The notes below the pieces were generated by a model. The model saw nothing but the letters and a program-made list of their open reading frames with translations, was not told the origin of the DNA and ran no database searches. A stretch of 64,000 nt of DNA from NCBI GenBank assembly GCA_035578175.1, contig JAQMRL010000003.1, positions 95,029,969 through 95,093,968 of the forward strand, read 5' to 3'. Positions 22,225-34,378 of this stretch are shown one piece after another. The position numbers were made by a program, and so were the translations under genes. The DNA comes from Catonia carolina. Taxonomy: Eukaryota > Arthropoda > Insecta > Hemiptera > Achilidae. How positions within the stretch are numbered: the stretch's first letter is position 1; every line of letters begins with the position of its first letter.

Positions 22225-22622
22225 AATAGGCACGTGGAGTGTTAATTTATTTCCACTTCATCTGCTAGTTCCAGGGCTACAAAAACTAGTTTTGTTTCTT
22301 ACCACATGGTCAGCCAATTATATGATTAAAGCATTTAAGAACAGAAGAGGTAGTTAAAAGACACTAGTCACAGTTATTTCTTCTGAGAGTAATGATTTTC
22401 ATTACAGCCAGACCCTGTGGTGAATGTTGTGAAAGTGTCATTCGGTGAGTGGAAAGTACATGCTTTTCGGAGGGCCCGGCATGCTGATAAGCATACTTTT
22501 CCACTCAGTGAGGAAGACTAAGAAAAACGAGGATTGAGGTAGTTTACTACCTCAATCCTCGTTTTACTTATTAAAGCCTCTACAGGTTCAAACCAGCCTT
22601 TCGGCTGATGACTTAAACAATA
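22225..22622 (+). mobile_element. S1 SINE-like repeat, copy 2
   Basis: Forward copy with the GGCACGTGGAGTGTTAA start, CAGCCAATTATATGATTAA, GTGGAAAGTACATGCTTTTC, GATAAGCATACTTTTCCACT and a CAGCCTTTCGGCTGATGACT end. It contains a unique perfect hairpin at 22524-22565. Confidence 0.8.
22524..22565. repeat. Perfect 19-bp inverted repeat with 4-nt loop
   Basis: The left arm 22524-22542 is the exact reverse complement of 22547-22565, with the spacer TTTA. The right arm is normal S1 sequence (ACCTCAATCCTCGTTTT); the left arm replaces what other S1 copies have at this point. A template-switched repair event within this copy is the simplest reading. Confidence 0.9.
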
Positions 22623-22935
22623 ACTATATAAAAAGTATGTATTTGTAGACAGTAGTGTAAAAATACTTATATCTCCTCGACAGCTGAATATTGTGACTTC
22701 AGATAGATTTAAATATCACGCTTCCATTATTTTAATGAATTTCGTTCTTTTATGGGTACACATGAAACAATGAAAATTAAAACATTTTAATGAAAAAATA
22801 AAAAAAGGCTTGACAATGACGAAAAATATCAATAAAAAAGAGAAGATATCAGACAAGAGGAAAATCATATATAACGTGAACATTAGTAACCTGAGACGAT
22901 AAAAAAGCTGAAGATAATCTGAAGAAGAAAAAATC

Positions 22936-23076
22936 GAACTGTTATGCACATTAATTCCAATACAGACGATGAAGGTGATAAATGAAAATAAGGGACAAAT
23001 AAATTCCAGGGCTGACCGAGAATACCCTGACATAGACGCCAGTTGCACTGACCACTACACCAACGAGCCGGCTGGT
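22936..23076 (-). mobile_element. S3 tRNA-headed SINE
   Basis: Minus strand: GGTGTAGTGGTCAGTGCAAC head, a weak B box (GGGTATTCTCGGTCAG), the TTATTTTCATTTATCACC body and the CATCGTCTGTATTGGAAT tail. Decayed. Confidence 0.65.
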
Positions 23077-24609
23077 CGAGGAGGAGCAGTATAAGGATGA
23101 AAAGACAACTGATTACTGACTTCAAGGGCTTCCACGAGAAGCTAAAGCAGACTCTAATTAATTAGAAGAAATGAGACAAGCTTACAATGAAAGAATTCTG
23201 AGAGCATGGGCTGCGTAAAAAGGTTCTAGATGTCTAAAATAAGTTTATGTGAACTAAAACTGCCTTATACGAGAAAACTTAGCAGAGAGAAGAAATTTTA
23301 CGGATCCAAGTTGAAGCAACGAATGAACTTACTCTATTGTCATTAAACGTGGATAAAAAATAAGATTAATAATTAAATAAGACCATATGTAATATAAATA
23401 GAAGCTTCTGCCCTCCCACACTGGTAAAGTGGTTGCAGCAATTTGTATAGTGTGCTGCAAAACATACTAATCTTGATTATAATCAAATGAGTAATAGGCA
23501 TAATACAAATCACTATCTATTTTTACTTTTATTGATAAATTACATTAAAGTCAAAATAAATACTTTATAATCAGAATAGTCTAATTGCTTTTAGTTGACT
23601 AATTAGATTGTATTATACTCTGCAGTGCTTGCTTTTATAAGTGTCAACACAAAATGTAAGGCTGTTTATATTATATTACAAAGAAATTCACCAGTTCAGT
23701 GCACAAGAGATTAAAGCGTACTGCAGTATCGGTCAACGATGAACGTGGTAATTTACGCATGTACCGATCGGTACGTGGTATAGGCCTATATAAACTAAAA
23801 TAGAATTACACAATTAACCACAATAACGTTACAAGAAATAAATTCATACAAAAGTATTAGACACTGGTAACAGTTTAGGGGCATACTTTTCTAACAACTA
23901 GTACCTATGTTGACTACTCGGAATAAGAAGAAGGAGGTATGTAGAAGGAACGTGTACAGCGCAAGCTTCAACTGAAATTACATGTAGTAGGCCCTATAGT
24001 CAAAACTATTAAAAACTATGATCATGAACTAGTAAGAATTAATCATCAATACTCCAATGAATTTTGATTCAACGAAAATATTAAATCAATAAAACAATAG
24101 AACATCATCAACATGAAATTTTAAAACCGATCATAATAAAATAAAAATAACCATATTGAAAATGTCGTAGGTAAAGTTTATTTTATGGTTGGGTGAACCA
24201 CGAATGGTTTTTAACTCCATTGAAAATGCCATACTCCATTAACCGTATCTCTATGTTAAATTACACTGGTACGTTGTATCACATAATAGAGAGAGTACTG
24301 GATGTTCCATGCTTTTATCTTCAAATATAAATCACTCAACCTATTCTGGTCTATTATTACTGCACAACAAAATAATATTTTACAACGGTTGCTTCGTAAA
24401 TATTCCCGCCCTTATCCTGTTGTTACCGACAAATGTAACTAATATTTCATTAACTTATTCGGAAAATCAGATGTGATGCATATTTGTCAAAGTTATAATT
24501 GTACTATCACAAAAACTTATCTCTTTCTTTGAAAATAAATCTATATTTATAATGTTTCAATAAAGTTTGTAATGAAACCTAGTTTCCGAATATTTTTCAA
24601 ATATTAAAT
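23077..24609. other. Intergenic DNA, nothing recognised
   Basis: The only item seen is a 14-bp perfect palindrome GTACCGATCGGTAC at 23761-23774, of unknown meaning. Confidence 0.4.
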
Positions 24610-25290
24610 CTTCTTTTTCAGACGTCTACCCATTTGAATGTTGGCGATCATCAAAGTTTTTACTTTGTTTCTTACACTTCGGAATAGCTTTTTTGGACTT
24701 TCTCCATACTAGGTTCTTAGATTTCAAAGCCACAACACCTTTCTTCTTCTCTTTTTTCATATATTTTCATCTGAAAAGTGGCTTGAAGTAACAAATATCT
24801 GGATTCCCTCCTCATAACTTGTTATAACTATAAAAGCTTTCTACATTTGATGGTGTAAATGATTCCTACGTATTTCTTCATTCTTCTGAATCTTCTGCTT
24901 GTGTCATACGTCCAGTCTCTGGAACTCTCAAATTAGCTTATACACCCACATATCAAATACCTCCAGTTTCCTTTTAATGGCTTCATCAAAGGTCAAGGAT
25001 TCTACACCGTCCAGGAACACAAAGAAGACATAACATCTTAGATGACTCACGTATGTTTCAAGAATGAAGTTGGGTTTCTGAATAAGGGACTCATTTTATT
25101 GAACACTGCTCTTACCTTGCGATACTACATTTTATTTCTTGTGATTTGTACCACTGTTCATTTATAATGATTCCCAGGTAAATACTACTTTACTTTCTCT
25201 CTGGGTATGTTTGATAAACTGTAAGCTCCACTCACATGCTCTCTGCTAATTAACATGAACTTTAGTTTACAGAACGTTGCTTTTGAGAAA
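24610..25290 (-). pseudogene. LINE ORF2 C-terminal relic
   Basis: Minus-strand translations in shifting frames give the order expected after an RT domain: KLKFMLISREHVSGAYS, then FLDGVESLTFDEAIKRKLEV (the GVESWTL-type block), FDMWVYKL, and a long degraded tail ending with a MIANIQMG-like piece, as in the fragment at 529-705. There are many stops and frameshifts and no GAA tail of note. It probably belongs to the same LINE family as 529-705. Confidence 0.6.
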
Positions 25291-26018
25291 CTGCTGACTT
25301 TAACTATGCTATCCATTAAACAATATTAAATAACTTTTTTTAAATTTTAGGTTTGTAAAACAATTTTTTTAGGCTTCATTTAAATTTAGGCTAGATAAAT
25401 TGTCAAAATATCCATTGAACAGTGTTTCAATTTTTTTTCCTTTTATTTTCCATTGCAATTTTGTTTTATTACTAAAAAAATGTATGATCACGCCTTCAGT
25501 ATTATTTCATTAGTTACTAATACGCCACGCCCCAATAAATATTGCGCTAATACCTTTATTCTCACTTCCAATCAGGTGTTATTGTTTTCGTTTTCTTTTT
25601 TGGCGAATGAGAATCATCTCATTAAATATTATATTTAATAAACTTTTTTACTAGTTTACTAGTAAAATTGCGTCCGTGCTGCATGCAAATTTACTGCTAG
25701 CCCCAAAAGAGTAAATTAAATTAATTTATTTAATGGTTTACATGGTTCACACCATATTTTAGCTCTTTGAGAAAATACAAAACTAACTTTCATTCCTTTA
25801 CAAAAGCTACTAGTTATTTGCTTCTGGAAATGGTTGGAATTTACATACTGTAATTTTCCCGGGACCGCTTAGAAATTATGCATGACAGTTATTTTCAGAG
25901 TTTATAGCTCATTGGAGAGGTAAAAAATATGATTGTTTGGTTTATGGTAATTAAAAATAATTTTCAAATAGTCCAATGAAAATGTTAAAAATCAGATGTC
26001 TTTACATTAAGATATAAT
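25291..26018. other. AT-rich spacer, nothing recognised
   Basis: No supported feature. Confidence 0.4.
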
Positions 26019-26257
26019 ACTACAGTAGTTACCACGACATTGCGAGCTTCCTAGTAAACGAAGCAGTCGTGTACCTCTACCCGTCCTGCAATACAGTGTT
26101 ACCAATTCCACCCGCCCTGAATAAGTTTGTAATCTTATACTGTTTATGATAATAAGATAATAAAATATAAAAAGTTCGTTCCCACTCTGTCAAATACGGC
26201 AACACTGCATTACTGTTAAACTAGATTCAGGCTCGCAATTTCATGGTTACTAGTATA
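26019..26257. mobile_element. Putative MITE with imperfect terminal inverted repeats
   Basis: The left end CAGTAGTTACCACGACATTG plus CGAGC is mirrored at the right by GCTCGCAATTTCATGGTTAC plus TAGT. A second inner pair (ATACAGTGTTACC with a GGCAACACTGCAT mirror) extends the arms. There is no ORF in about 240 bp. The target duplication is unclear because the flanks are AT repeats. It is a non-autonomous DNA element of unknown superfamily. Confidence 0.5.
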
Positions 26258-27999
26258 ATAATAGATTAATAATAATGATAAAACATGATATTCTTTTTAC
26301 TCATTAGGTGCAGTTGGTTGAATCTTAAATGGTTTAGGTTTTCTATTGCTCACCTGATGAATAAATGTGCACAATAACAAATCTTTGTGTTATTGTAAAT
26401 TACAAAATTCTCGATAAGTGAGTGAGATAGTCAGCAATTACTTGCGCACATTATATATAAAGACTAATTAATCTTCAAAGATGTTGAAATATTTCAAATT
26501 ATTAACAATTCAACATAACCTCAAATCAGTCGAAACTGAAAGTTAATTTTCGACCACATTTTAACGAATTGAAATAAAAGAGATTTTTCAAAATCATGGT
26601 ATTAAGTTGCATTTATAGAGATTTATAATTTTTGTGACCCCTAAAAATGTAAATATAAACATTCACCTCTGGAATCTCGCAAAATAAAGGATAAAAGAAA
26701 CAGAAAGCAAATTTTCCGGGATACCTTTCCTTTTTTATTCAATATTGTAAAAGAGCTCTCAAAATAAAGGTTCTTTGAAACAGCCTGCGTTGTATATAAT
26801 ACGCCTTCTAAACAGGTATGCTTATGTTTCTTTGTTCATATATAAAATAGTGTATGTGTGCGAGGATATTTACCTTTCTTCAGCCAATCTATAAACGTTA
26901 TTTTTCACTTTGTATTTCTTTCTTCTATCACACGTAAATAGTGTTTTCAAAAATATACAATGCAACAAAAAGACGTTGTTATGACTATTTTACACTCATA
27001 AGAAAAAATGAAAATCTAATATTATATTCAAATGTTATTATTACATGTATTGTGGAACGGAAAACCAAGGTACTAAGGTAAAGATCCTGTGGGAGAAGGA
27101 GAATGTATGCAAAGACTCACAGATATTCAGACAATTTAAGCTTATTTGTGTTTTGAAAATGTAAAATATTCCAAAGGCTGACAATAGATGTAAATTCAAA
27201 GAAGTTACGAAGGATTGAACATAAAAAATACGAAGAAATGAGGAAAAGAAACGAGAGAAATATAGAGAGAAAGAATGAACACGTGATGCGGATTATAGGG
27301 ACATTGTGCGAGGATAGGTTGTCAATATTGACTTGCCAAGCACTTTCCGTCAAACAATGGAAAACTTTCAGAAACAACTTACTCTTGTGTTCTATACTTT
27401 TCTGCTATCGTGCTGTTCTGCTTTCAACCAGCCATACCCATCTTTACCTTAGACTATTCTTGATAACACTTCATTGATTTCTAACTCTAACAAAACAATT
27501 TGTTAACGTCGACAATGCAATGTTTGTGGACTGGACTAGAATTTAACCTTAATCTAAATGTCATCGGATGTAGACAAGAATCAATACTATTAGAGACAAA
27601 GAAACTCACTGTTGGAAACTCAATTTAATACTGTGAACACCTTAAATCCAGATAGCAATGTTGTACATAGTATATTGTCCTACGTAGAACCAATTAGTTT
27701 TTTTTATATATGCTCATGTATACAACACTCCTAAGACCAACACAGAAGTAAATTATTTTAAAATTAAAGTCATCTGTACTTTCAATAACATTTAATTTCA
27801 GTTCAAAAATAAGTATGTTCTGAAGCTATATAAGGGACTTAAAGACTTTAATAATACATTTATGACATGGAATAACAACGCGTACAAGTTTTCAAGACAC
27901 CATATTTTTCCAGATTTCATAAAATTTTCGCGCGGTTAAAAAAATCAATATACTTTTTTTCTTTTATATAAAACTTACATAAAAAAACGTTACAGAAAA
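26258..27999. other. Intergenic DNA, nothing recognised
   Basis: Two overlapping open frames of 79-86 codons on opposite strands (27117-27477) show no motif, and I regard them as chance. Confidence 0.4.
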
Positions 28000-28260
28000 G
28001 TTGTACGAAGGTTGTTACAAGAAATACCGAGAGAAGGAAAGACCTCAGCATCATCACTATAAACGACAGGGTATCTCAAAGCATAATGCAGTGGTATGTG
28101 AACAGAATAAAGGAGGATAGGATAGCTAAGCGAACATTAGGCTGTAAATCGGAGGGAAAGGGAGAACGAGAACGCTTGAGAAAGAGATGGGCAGATTTAA
28201 AAGGTTCGGAACAGGCAGAGAAGCCAAATCCTTGAAAGGCAGAAGAACAAGAAGAAAACT
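28000..28260 (+). pseudogene. LINE 3' end, plus strand
   Basis: Plus-strand reading gives NRIKEDRIAKRTLGCKSEGK, GERERLRKRWADLKGSEQAE and KPNP, then a stop and a GAAGAACAAGAAG tail. The RIA-R-TLxCKxEGKxxR-RxRKRW pattern is the C-terminus of a common arthropod LINE. It is followed by AAAACTGGTACTTAGGATTC, which also follows the related copy at 29985-30200, so that stretch belongs to the element. Confidence 0.65.
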
Positions 28261-28915
28261 GGTACTTAGGATTCAGTCAGATGGTTTGAACCATAGGGAC
28301 ATTAATTTTCATTAGTCTGTTAATATTTTCTTCCCACGAATAAATGAAGACTTGTTATAATCATGAATCATTAGAAAACATTCAGACCTTTAAAAAAATA
28401 TCAATTTTGATACATTTTAAACTGTATTTAGCTTAAAATACATAAATTTGTAACCATTTTCTATTTAAGTATTGTAAATTTTATGAGTAAGCCACATTGT
28501 ATGTTTGGAGTAATGGTAAGGTTGTAGTGTGGAGATTGAGAAATAGGTGGGTCGGATCCATCTGCGGAAATTTTTTATTGTTAATAAAATATTGGAAATA
28601 CAAAAATTAATTATTTATTTATTTTTTAATTTTGTCAATTTTTTATAATCTAAAATTATTGCAACAATCAGCTGTCTCTGAAAATTAAATGTTACTGAAG
28701 AAATTATATTAGGTATTAAAAATACAGTAATACTGAATTTGCTTAAAAAATCAAATTTTTAAGTTAATAATCTTTTTATAGATTCCGATTTTCAAATTCC
28801 GTAGGACACCCGGTATATTTTTGTGCTTGCTCGGTTTTTTTAGTAAAAATAAAAATTTTAGTCATAAAATAAATTTTGTTTTATTATTAAAATATCTACA
28901 AATACGAGTAGAACC

Positions 28916-28918
<3 letters not shown>
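28261..28918. other. AT-rich spacer with one possible transposon end
   Basis: GTAGGACACCCGGTATA at 28801-28817 resembles the termini of the foldback element at 54.0 kb (ACACCGGGTGTCC). No partner end was found. Confidence 0.35.

Positions 28919-28956
<38 letters not shown>
28919..28956 (+). repeat. (TA)n microsatellite
   Basis: An uninterrupted TA run of about 38 bases. Confidence 0.97.
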
Positions 28957-28959
<3 letters not shown>

Positions 28960-29984
28960 AGAATAAATATCTAGACGTTGATGAAAACAGTTTTGATTCT
29001 ATTGGACTCTGTTGGTTGGTCTGCTATTAAAAGAATACCTTTTGAGGGACTTCGGAAATCGATAAAGTGTTATTGGTAAAGATAAAGCCGGAGATGGTCG
29101 GTTACTGTTGAAAAACACTGACTTTTCCTTAAAAACTTTTTTCTTTGTTTGTAGAAAAACTACTCACAAGAACAGGGTAAGTCAATATCAGCAACTTTTA
29201 GTAGGCTATGTTTTTTTCTCTGTTGTAGTTTTGTCAAAAGATGTAACGAAAAAATATTTATTTCGTTAACGGAGGTAGGTGATCAAAAATTTGATTTATA
29301 CCTGCTGTTTTATAAATCTATTCCTTCGGTTACTACATTTTAGTTATTATATAAATAATATTTAAAAGGAGAAAGACCTTTTCCTAGTTTGGTCTCAGTT
29401 TCCAATGCACTTTTTTTAATGAAGCTGTTCGTGTGCAGATTTTTCATCATCCATTATTATTTACAAATTCCTGATTAATTAAAATAAATAGGAAATAAAC
29501 ATTATTTGATTCTCCCGGTTTTTAAAAGACGCGCCATGCTTAAGCACTTTGTAGCCTTTAAAAAACTAAGTGAGGCTGTTATTCGTAAATTTTCCTCGTT
29601 CGAATAAATTGTACCATTTTGAAAAATCTTGGATTCTGTTGCTACTTGGTGATCTACTTTAAGATTTAGAATTTTTACGCATAGAAACGAAGATATTTCA
29701 GCCAAACTCGGGCTTGTGTTGCTAGCGACAAAAATGAAAACATATAAAATTGTTATATTAATTCAATTTTAGTTCGAAGACCTCATTTTCAGATATCTAA
29801 TAAATATGTATATCAAAAACAATGGCGGGGATCTAGCTAATCTAAGACGAATCATAAGAATCTCATACCTAGGAATATAATCACATCTAAATAAATTTAC
29901 CAATTCAACAACCGTGCAGTTCTTCAGGGTGGATGCAGTTCACCTTATCTTTTTGCTCACATTCCAATTTGACTGAATCCTAAG
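28957..29984. other. AT-rich spacer, nothing recognised
   Basis: No supported feature. Confidence 0.4.
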
Positions 29985-30200
29985 TACCAGTTTTCTTCTT
30001 CTTCTACTTCTGCCGTTCAAGGATTAGGCATCTCTGCCTGTTCCGAACCTCTCAAATCTACCCATCTCTTTCTCAAGCGTTCTCGTTCTCCCTTTCCCTC
30101 TGGTTTACAACCTAATGTTGGCTTAGCTATCCTATTCTCCCTTATTCTGCTCACATGCTTCAACCACTCATTAGAACGGCTACGTGAACGGCTCATTAGG
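29985..30200 (-). pseudogene. LINE 3' end, minus strand, same family as 28000-28260
   Basis: Minus-strand frame: RENRIAKPTLGCKPEGKGER, ERLRKRWVDLRGSEQAEMPN, P, stop, GAAGAAG tail, then AAAACTGGTACTTAGGATTC. It is closely similar to 28000-28260, including the post-tail sequence, but in the opposite direction. A small local duplication near 30175-30215 (GGCTACGT, repeated) lies upstream. Confidence 0.65.
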
Positions 30201-30482
30201 ACGGCTACGTCCTGCCATATGTGTTCAGTAACGAAATTGTTATCGCAATCTTTGTGCTGAAGCTTGAACAAACATTCACGTTCTTGTACTAAAACAATGA
30301 GGTTTCTCTTCGTACATTTTTACGTAATAATTTGATTGTAGGCCTATTCTGAAACTGGAAAACCCGTATTCTGCAGTGTTTAGTCGAAGAATAATTAAGT
30401 AAAGTGCTTCGGATCACAGTCGGAAACTGCCGAGCAGCTACCCAAATACAAAAGCGACCTGTCGGCACCCAGTAGTCGCCCT

Positions 30483-30824
30483 CGACCGATTCACACACGC
30501 AGGACTGTGCACCGACGGTGTCGTACCGTAACCTATACTCTATTTTACGTTCAGAATGCATTACAGCTCTTATGAGAACCCGTTATGATATCAGGCGTAC
30601 GGAAAACATCAGCTCTCCTCCGCCGACACCATCCGATGGTCACGAGCAAAAATTACTCGGTGTTTCGCTTAACACGCTCTAACAAGCTCATTTTTAATCA
30701 AAAACTTATGAAAAAATATTTTAGCCTCCTAATGAATCGTATTTTATTACGCTGTAAATGTTATTATTATACTCAGATATTTAGATAGGAGACCGTAGGT
30801 ACGTATAAGAGAAAGGGGTATGAC

Positions 30825-30867
<43 letters not shown>

Positions 30868-31391
30868 ATCCGCACTGTCGGACCAGGGGAGTTTTATTAC
30901 CATATTTGGACCTTTCCGAGATACTAACGACAGTTAATTAAACAAGATTTAAAGATCTACCAAGATTTAAACAATAATTATTCTTTACACTTAAAATAAT
31001 TATGAAATTGATAAACAATTCCATTAGTATAATAATTTGTCAGTATCTGATCTTTAAAACGATAAAAATATTAAGTATGTTTTGTATTACGTTATTCAAT
31101 AGGAGTTTTTAAAATGAGAACGTGTGGGGCCCGGAGTCAATATTTTTAGTTAGTGTAGTAGCGCTCAAACTCCCATATGAAATAGATTGCTTATGGACTT
31201 AGCACACTGCATTCTGAACGTGAAAATCTGCTATAGATGTGTTGCTTTCTTAACGATCGGCGACGACACGGTCGGTGCACAGTGTCCTGTATGTGTGAAT
31301 CATAATGAACCGTTTCTGTGAATTTTAAAAATGTAAAGGACCGTTTTGGATTACCCTCGAAACGGCACAGTCCTCTATGTGTGAATCAACC
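30483..31391. mobile_element. Putative DNA transposon with long imperfect inverted ends
   Basis: The left arm (30483-30562) has GATTCACACACGCAGGACTG, TGCACCGACGGTGTCGT and ACGTTCAGAATGCA. The right arm (31206-31305) is its inverse, with TGCATTCTGAACGT, GACACGGTCGGTGCACAG and GTCCTGTATGTGTGAATC. A third, shorter end-like block, GCACAGTCCTCTATGTGTGA, at 31365-31391 repeats the terminus, hinting at nesting. No transposase frame is present. The superfamily is unknown. Confidence 0.5.
30825..30862 (+). repeat. (CT)n microsatellite
   Basis: An unbroken CT run of about 38 bases inside the inverted-end element. Confidence 0.97.
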
Positions 31392-32859
31392 TTTAATCGA
31401 TACTCCATTGATGATGGTAAACACACTACAAAATGTGTGAGAGAAATTACAAACAGAATTGTAAACTAAATAATATATTGTGATACATTATGAGCGGTTT
31501 TATAATATTTAACCGTTTGAAACATGCAATAATTGCTATTACACGTCCAGTCTGAATATTAACAGCGTTTTAACACGGCAATGATGCATAGTTCTTCAAA
31601 TACAACCCACGCTAAATGTAAACCAATTTTAATTTATTATTCCATGTACTCTCTATCTATGCAGTTATATAGCTCATACGTCTCTGTAAAATTATATGAA
31701 AGTAAATGGTTAAATAATTATTTTTTATTAACTGGAAATAAATAATTCACCTGCTCCAAAAATGTAGTAATTTAGATCTCGTTTATTAGGGCTTTTAGAC
31801 AACCCGGTGATTTTTATAAAAGATCTAGCTTAATGCGGTAACAGGAAAAATTATTTGGTTTTAAAAACGAAACTGACATAGATATACCAAATTCATTTAT
31901 CTTTCTCGTAGTAAATTAACAATTAAGCCATCTTCTGAGTAAACAGTGATGAAAAAAGATTTAACTAATTGTTTAATAATTAACCACCTGTTTTCTGCGT
32001 GAACGCGGTTGAAAGTATACGAGCAAATTCCTTTTTTAATACCGTTTTGGTTTTACATCCAAATGCTGTGCACATTAACAATTAATGCTAATAAAGATAG
32101 TGAATGGTAGAGAGGAAGAGAATGGGTTAAGAAGAGAGGGGAAAGAAAATGAGAGTGAGAGAGAAGGAAAGATGGCAAAAAGGGAAGCGGAGGAATACAT
32201 ATGAGGACTGAATTGTTGTTTTCTCAATATTGTTAATAGGGTGGATACATTGTCAAAAAAGCACACCCCCAAAAACAGAAACAATTTCTACGTTGCTAAC
32301 TACTACACAAAACTGTTTAAATAAAAATCTACTAATACAGGGAGAACATAACTACCAATATCTTAAAAAAAGTTGTACTTATTTTACATTAGTATTTTTA
32401 TTTATAAAAAGCTAACAAACTATTTCAACGATGATACATGTTACAATGTATTAGAATCCTTTCCAAATAATTTGTTAAATAAATAAACATCTAAGCGACT
32501 ACTGAAGAAAATTGTGTACAGTTGGGTGAATATTTTATGACACATTTATTGAAGTAAGTCCATTAACGAGTAATTTAAGCAATAGCCCTACGAGTATTTT
32601 GATACTAAGTATTAAATTAGCTTATATGTTTTTAAATATCCTTCCTCTTTGGGAGTCACCTAGATGCAATTAACAAAACGAAATTATTATATGTACCATC
32701 TACGAAAGTCATCTCTAAAGTAAAGACCGTTGGGAAATTTCTCGCCTTGAGGTTGACTAACCTGTGTCGTGGAAGGCCAGTTTCGTAATATACACACTGC
32801 AGTGTTGTTTGTCAGTTGTCGAGGTGTTGTATATTTATTTATGTTTGGTGTTATTGCGT
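31392..32859. other. Intergenic DNA, nothing recognised
   Basis: Contains a purine-rich patch (32100-32200) and no recognisable gene. The last 100 bases may be the 5' part of the mariner relic. Confidence 0.4.
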
Positions 32860-32865
32860 TTTGAA

Positions 32866-33720
32866 ATGAATCAGATAATTGATGTTGCCGCCGATTGTGA
32901 AATACGTGGAGAGATATGTTTCTTAAACGTTCAAAACGTTAAACCGGTCGAAATTCATAAGCAGTTAGTTGTTATGTACGGTTATAATGTAATGAATGAA
33001 AGAAACGTTCGAAATGGTGTGAAAGGTTTAGAAATACGAGAGTTAATTAGCATGATGAAGAACGTTTTCGGGGAGGCCCTCCATAATCAACGAGGACTTG
33101 TTGAAAAAGGTCGATGAAGAAATCAGAAACAATCGTCGCATGACAATATTTTAATTGGCCCTTAGTTTCCCTGATGTTTTAAGAGCTGCATTGGTTGCAT
33201 TGTGCGAGACCATTTAGGATTCAGAAAGGTTTGTACGCATTGGGTGCTGTACGTGTTATCGGAACGTCACGAGCAAATCCGAATGGGATCTGCGTTGGAA
33301 TTTCTTATGCGCTACAGAAAAAATGGTGATGAATTCCTTAATTCAATAGTTACCGGCGATGAAACGTGAATTTCTTATTACACACCAGAAAGAAAACGGC
33401 AGTCATGTGAATGGCGTCATCCTCAGTCACCAACGAAACCGACAAAGATCAAGCCACTACCGTTTGGACGGAAATTGATGGCCACGGTCTTTTGGGATCG
33501 ATTTAGCATAGTTTTGATTGACCACCACGCGGAACGACTGTAAATGCAGAATATTAATGCAAAACTCTACGCAAGTTACGACATGTCATTCAAAATCGGC
33601 TCTGTGGACGGCTTACCGACAGCAACGTATTCTTGCACGATAATTCACGTCCATATGTGGCAGGTAAGATGCTCGATTTACTGAAAAGATTTGGATGAGA
33701 AATTCCCAATTACTAAAACT
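32866..33720 (+). pseudogene. Mariner-family transposase relic
   Basis: The start gives the paired helix-turn-helix DNA-binding region: DCEIRGEICFLNVQNVKPVE, IHKQLVVMYGYNVMNERNVR. Frameshifted pieces follow in order: NNRRMTI, SALEFLMRYRKNGDEFLNSI, then VTGDET with a stop in place of the usual tryptophan, SYYTPERKRQSCEWRHPQSP, KLMATVFWDRF, and LHDNSRPYVA in another frame. The first two catalytic aspartates (GDE and HDN) are visible. The sequence ends soon after the second, so the third is missing. Multiple stops, frameshifts and a 3' truncation make it dead. Ends with terminal inverted repeats were not found. Confidence 0.85.
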
Positions 33721-33811
33721 TCCATTACTCAGTTAAGCCATTAAAATAATGTCTGGGAAAAACATCCATAGTAAGAGTAAGTTAAATCAGAATAGTTAGA
33801 CAAGTTGTAAA

Positions 33812-34374
33812 TGTAGCCAACGGTCAACCATCATAAGGCCGGTGTATTTTCGCCCTCTGTGTTTTTGGGAGTTTCTTCCACCTACCAACTTTCAGCCAAT
33901 TATTGGGGTAGTTTTCCTTCCCGTTGGCCCTCCAGGTTGGTTGAACGGTTAGCAGGAGAAGGAGGCTTGTCAACCAGAGGTTTCCTGGTTTGAGCTCAGG
34001 AAATTTACATCAGTTCCCTTGGGACTAAACTGTGGAACAGATGAGTTTGTAAAAAAGGAGTAGTTGAAGAATTGAGTAGGAGAACAAGAAGTGACGGAGA
34101 ACGAGGGTGACCAGGAGAACGAAGGACAAGAAGAAGAAAGAGGAGACATTTAATTCGAGGTAATTTATTCGTATATTTATTAAGGGTTTTTAATTTCTTG
34201 TTATGTTAACGTCGCGGCAAGAAAGGTTGGCTATATTTTAAAATAGGTTAGGGTATTTTAAGGATAATTTAGTTACTAGTTAGGTGATTTAGTTAGTAGT
34301 TTATTATTCATTAAATATTTTCTTCAAGTAAGGAGATATAGTCTTTTTTATTTATTTCTCATACTCTGCTGACA
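33812..34374 (+). mobile_element. Putative 5' LTR of an LTR retrotransposon
   Basis: The interval starts TGTAGCCAACGG and ends CTCTGCTGACA, so it has TG...CA ends, and it is followed four bases later by a primer-binding site. It is about 560 bp, with a purine-rich middle and an AT-rich U5-like end. No second LTR or coding region is present in the window, so this is a truncated remnant. The left boundary is uncertain. Confidence 0.45.
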
Positions 34375-34378
34375 GAGC

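Noticed and set aside
22716..23125. Hydrophobic minus-strand open frames that look like membrane proteins.
   Set aside because: The strand is T-rich, which favours Phe/Leu/Ile codons, and the frames overlap an S3 SINE.
28490..28560. tRNA-like or SINE-like block with GGGTCGGATCC.
   Set aside because: Only the B-box-like part fits; no A box and no second copy.
28821..29030. Small open frame with repeated Ile-Tyr.
   Set aside because: Translation of the TA microsatellite.
32730..33712. TTGGGAAATTTCTC upstream and GAGAAATTCCCAA downstream as mariner terminal inverted repeats.
   Set aside because: The downstream block is inside the transposase reading frame (RFG-x-EIPN), so it is coding, not an end.
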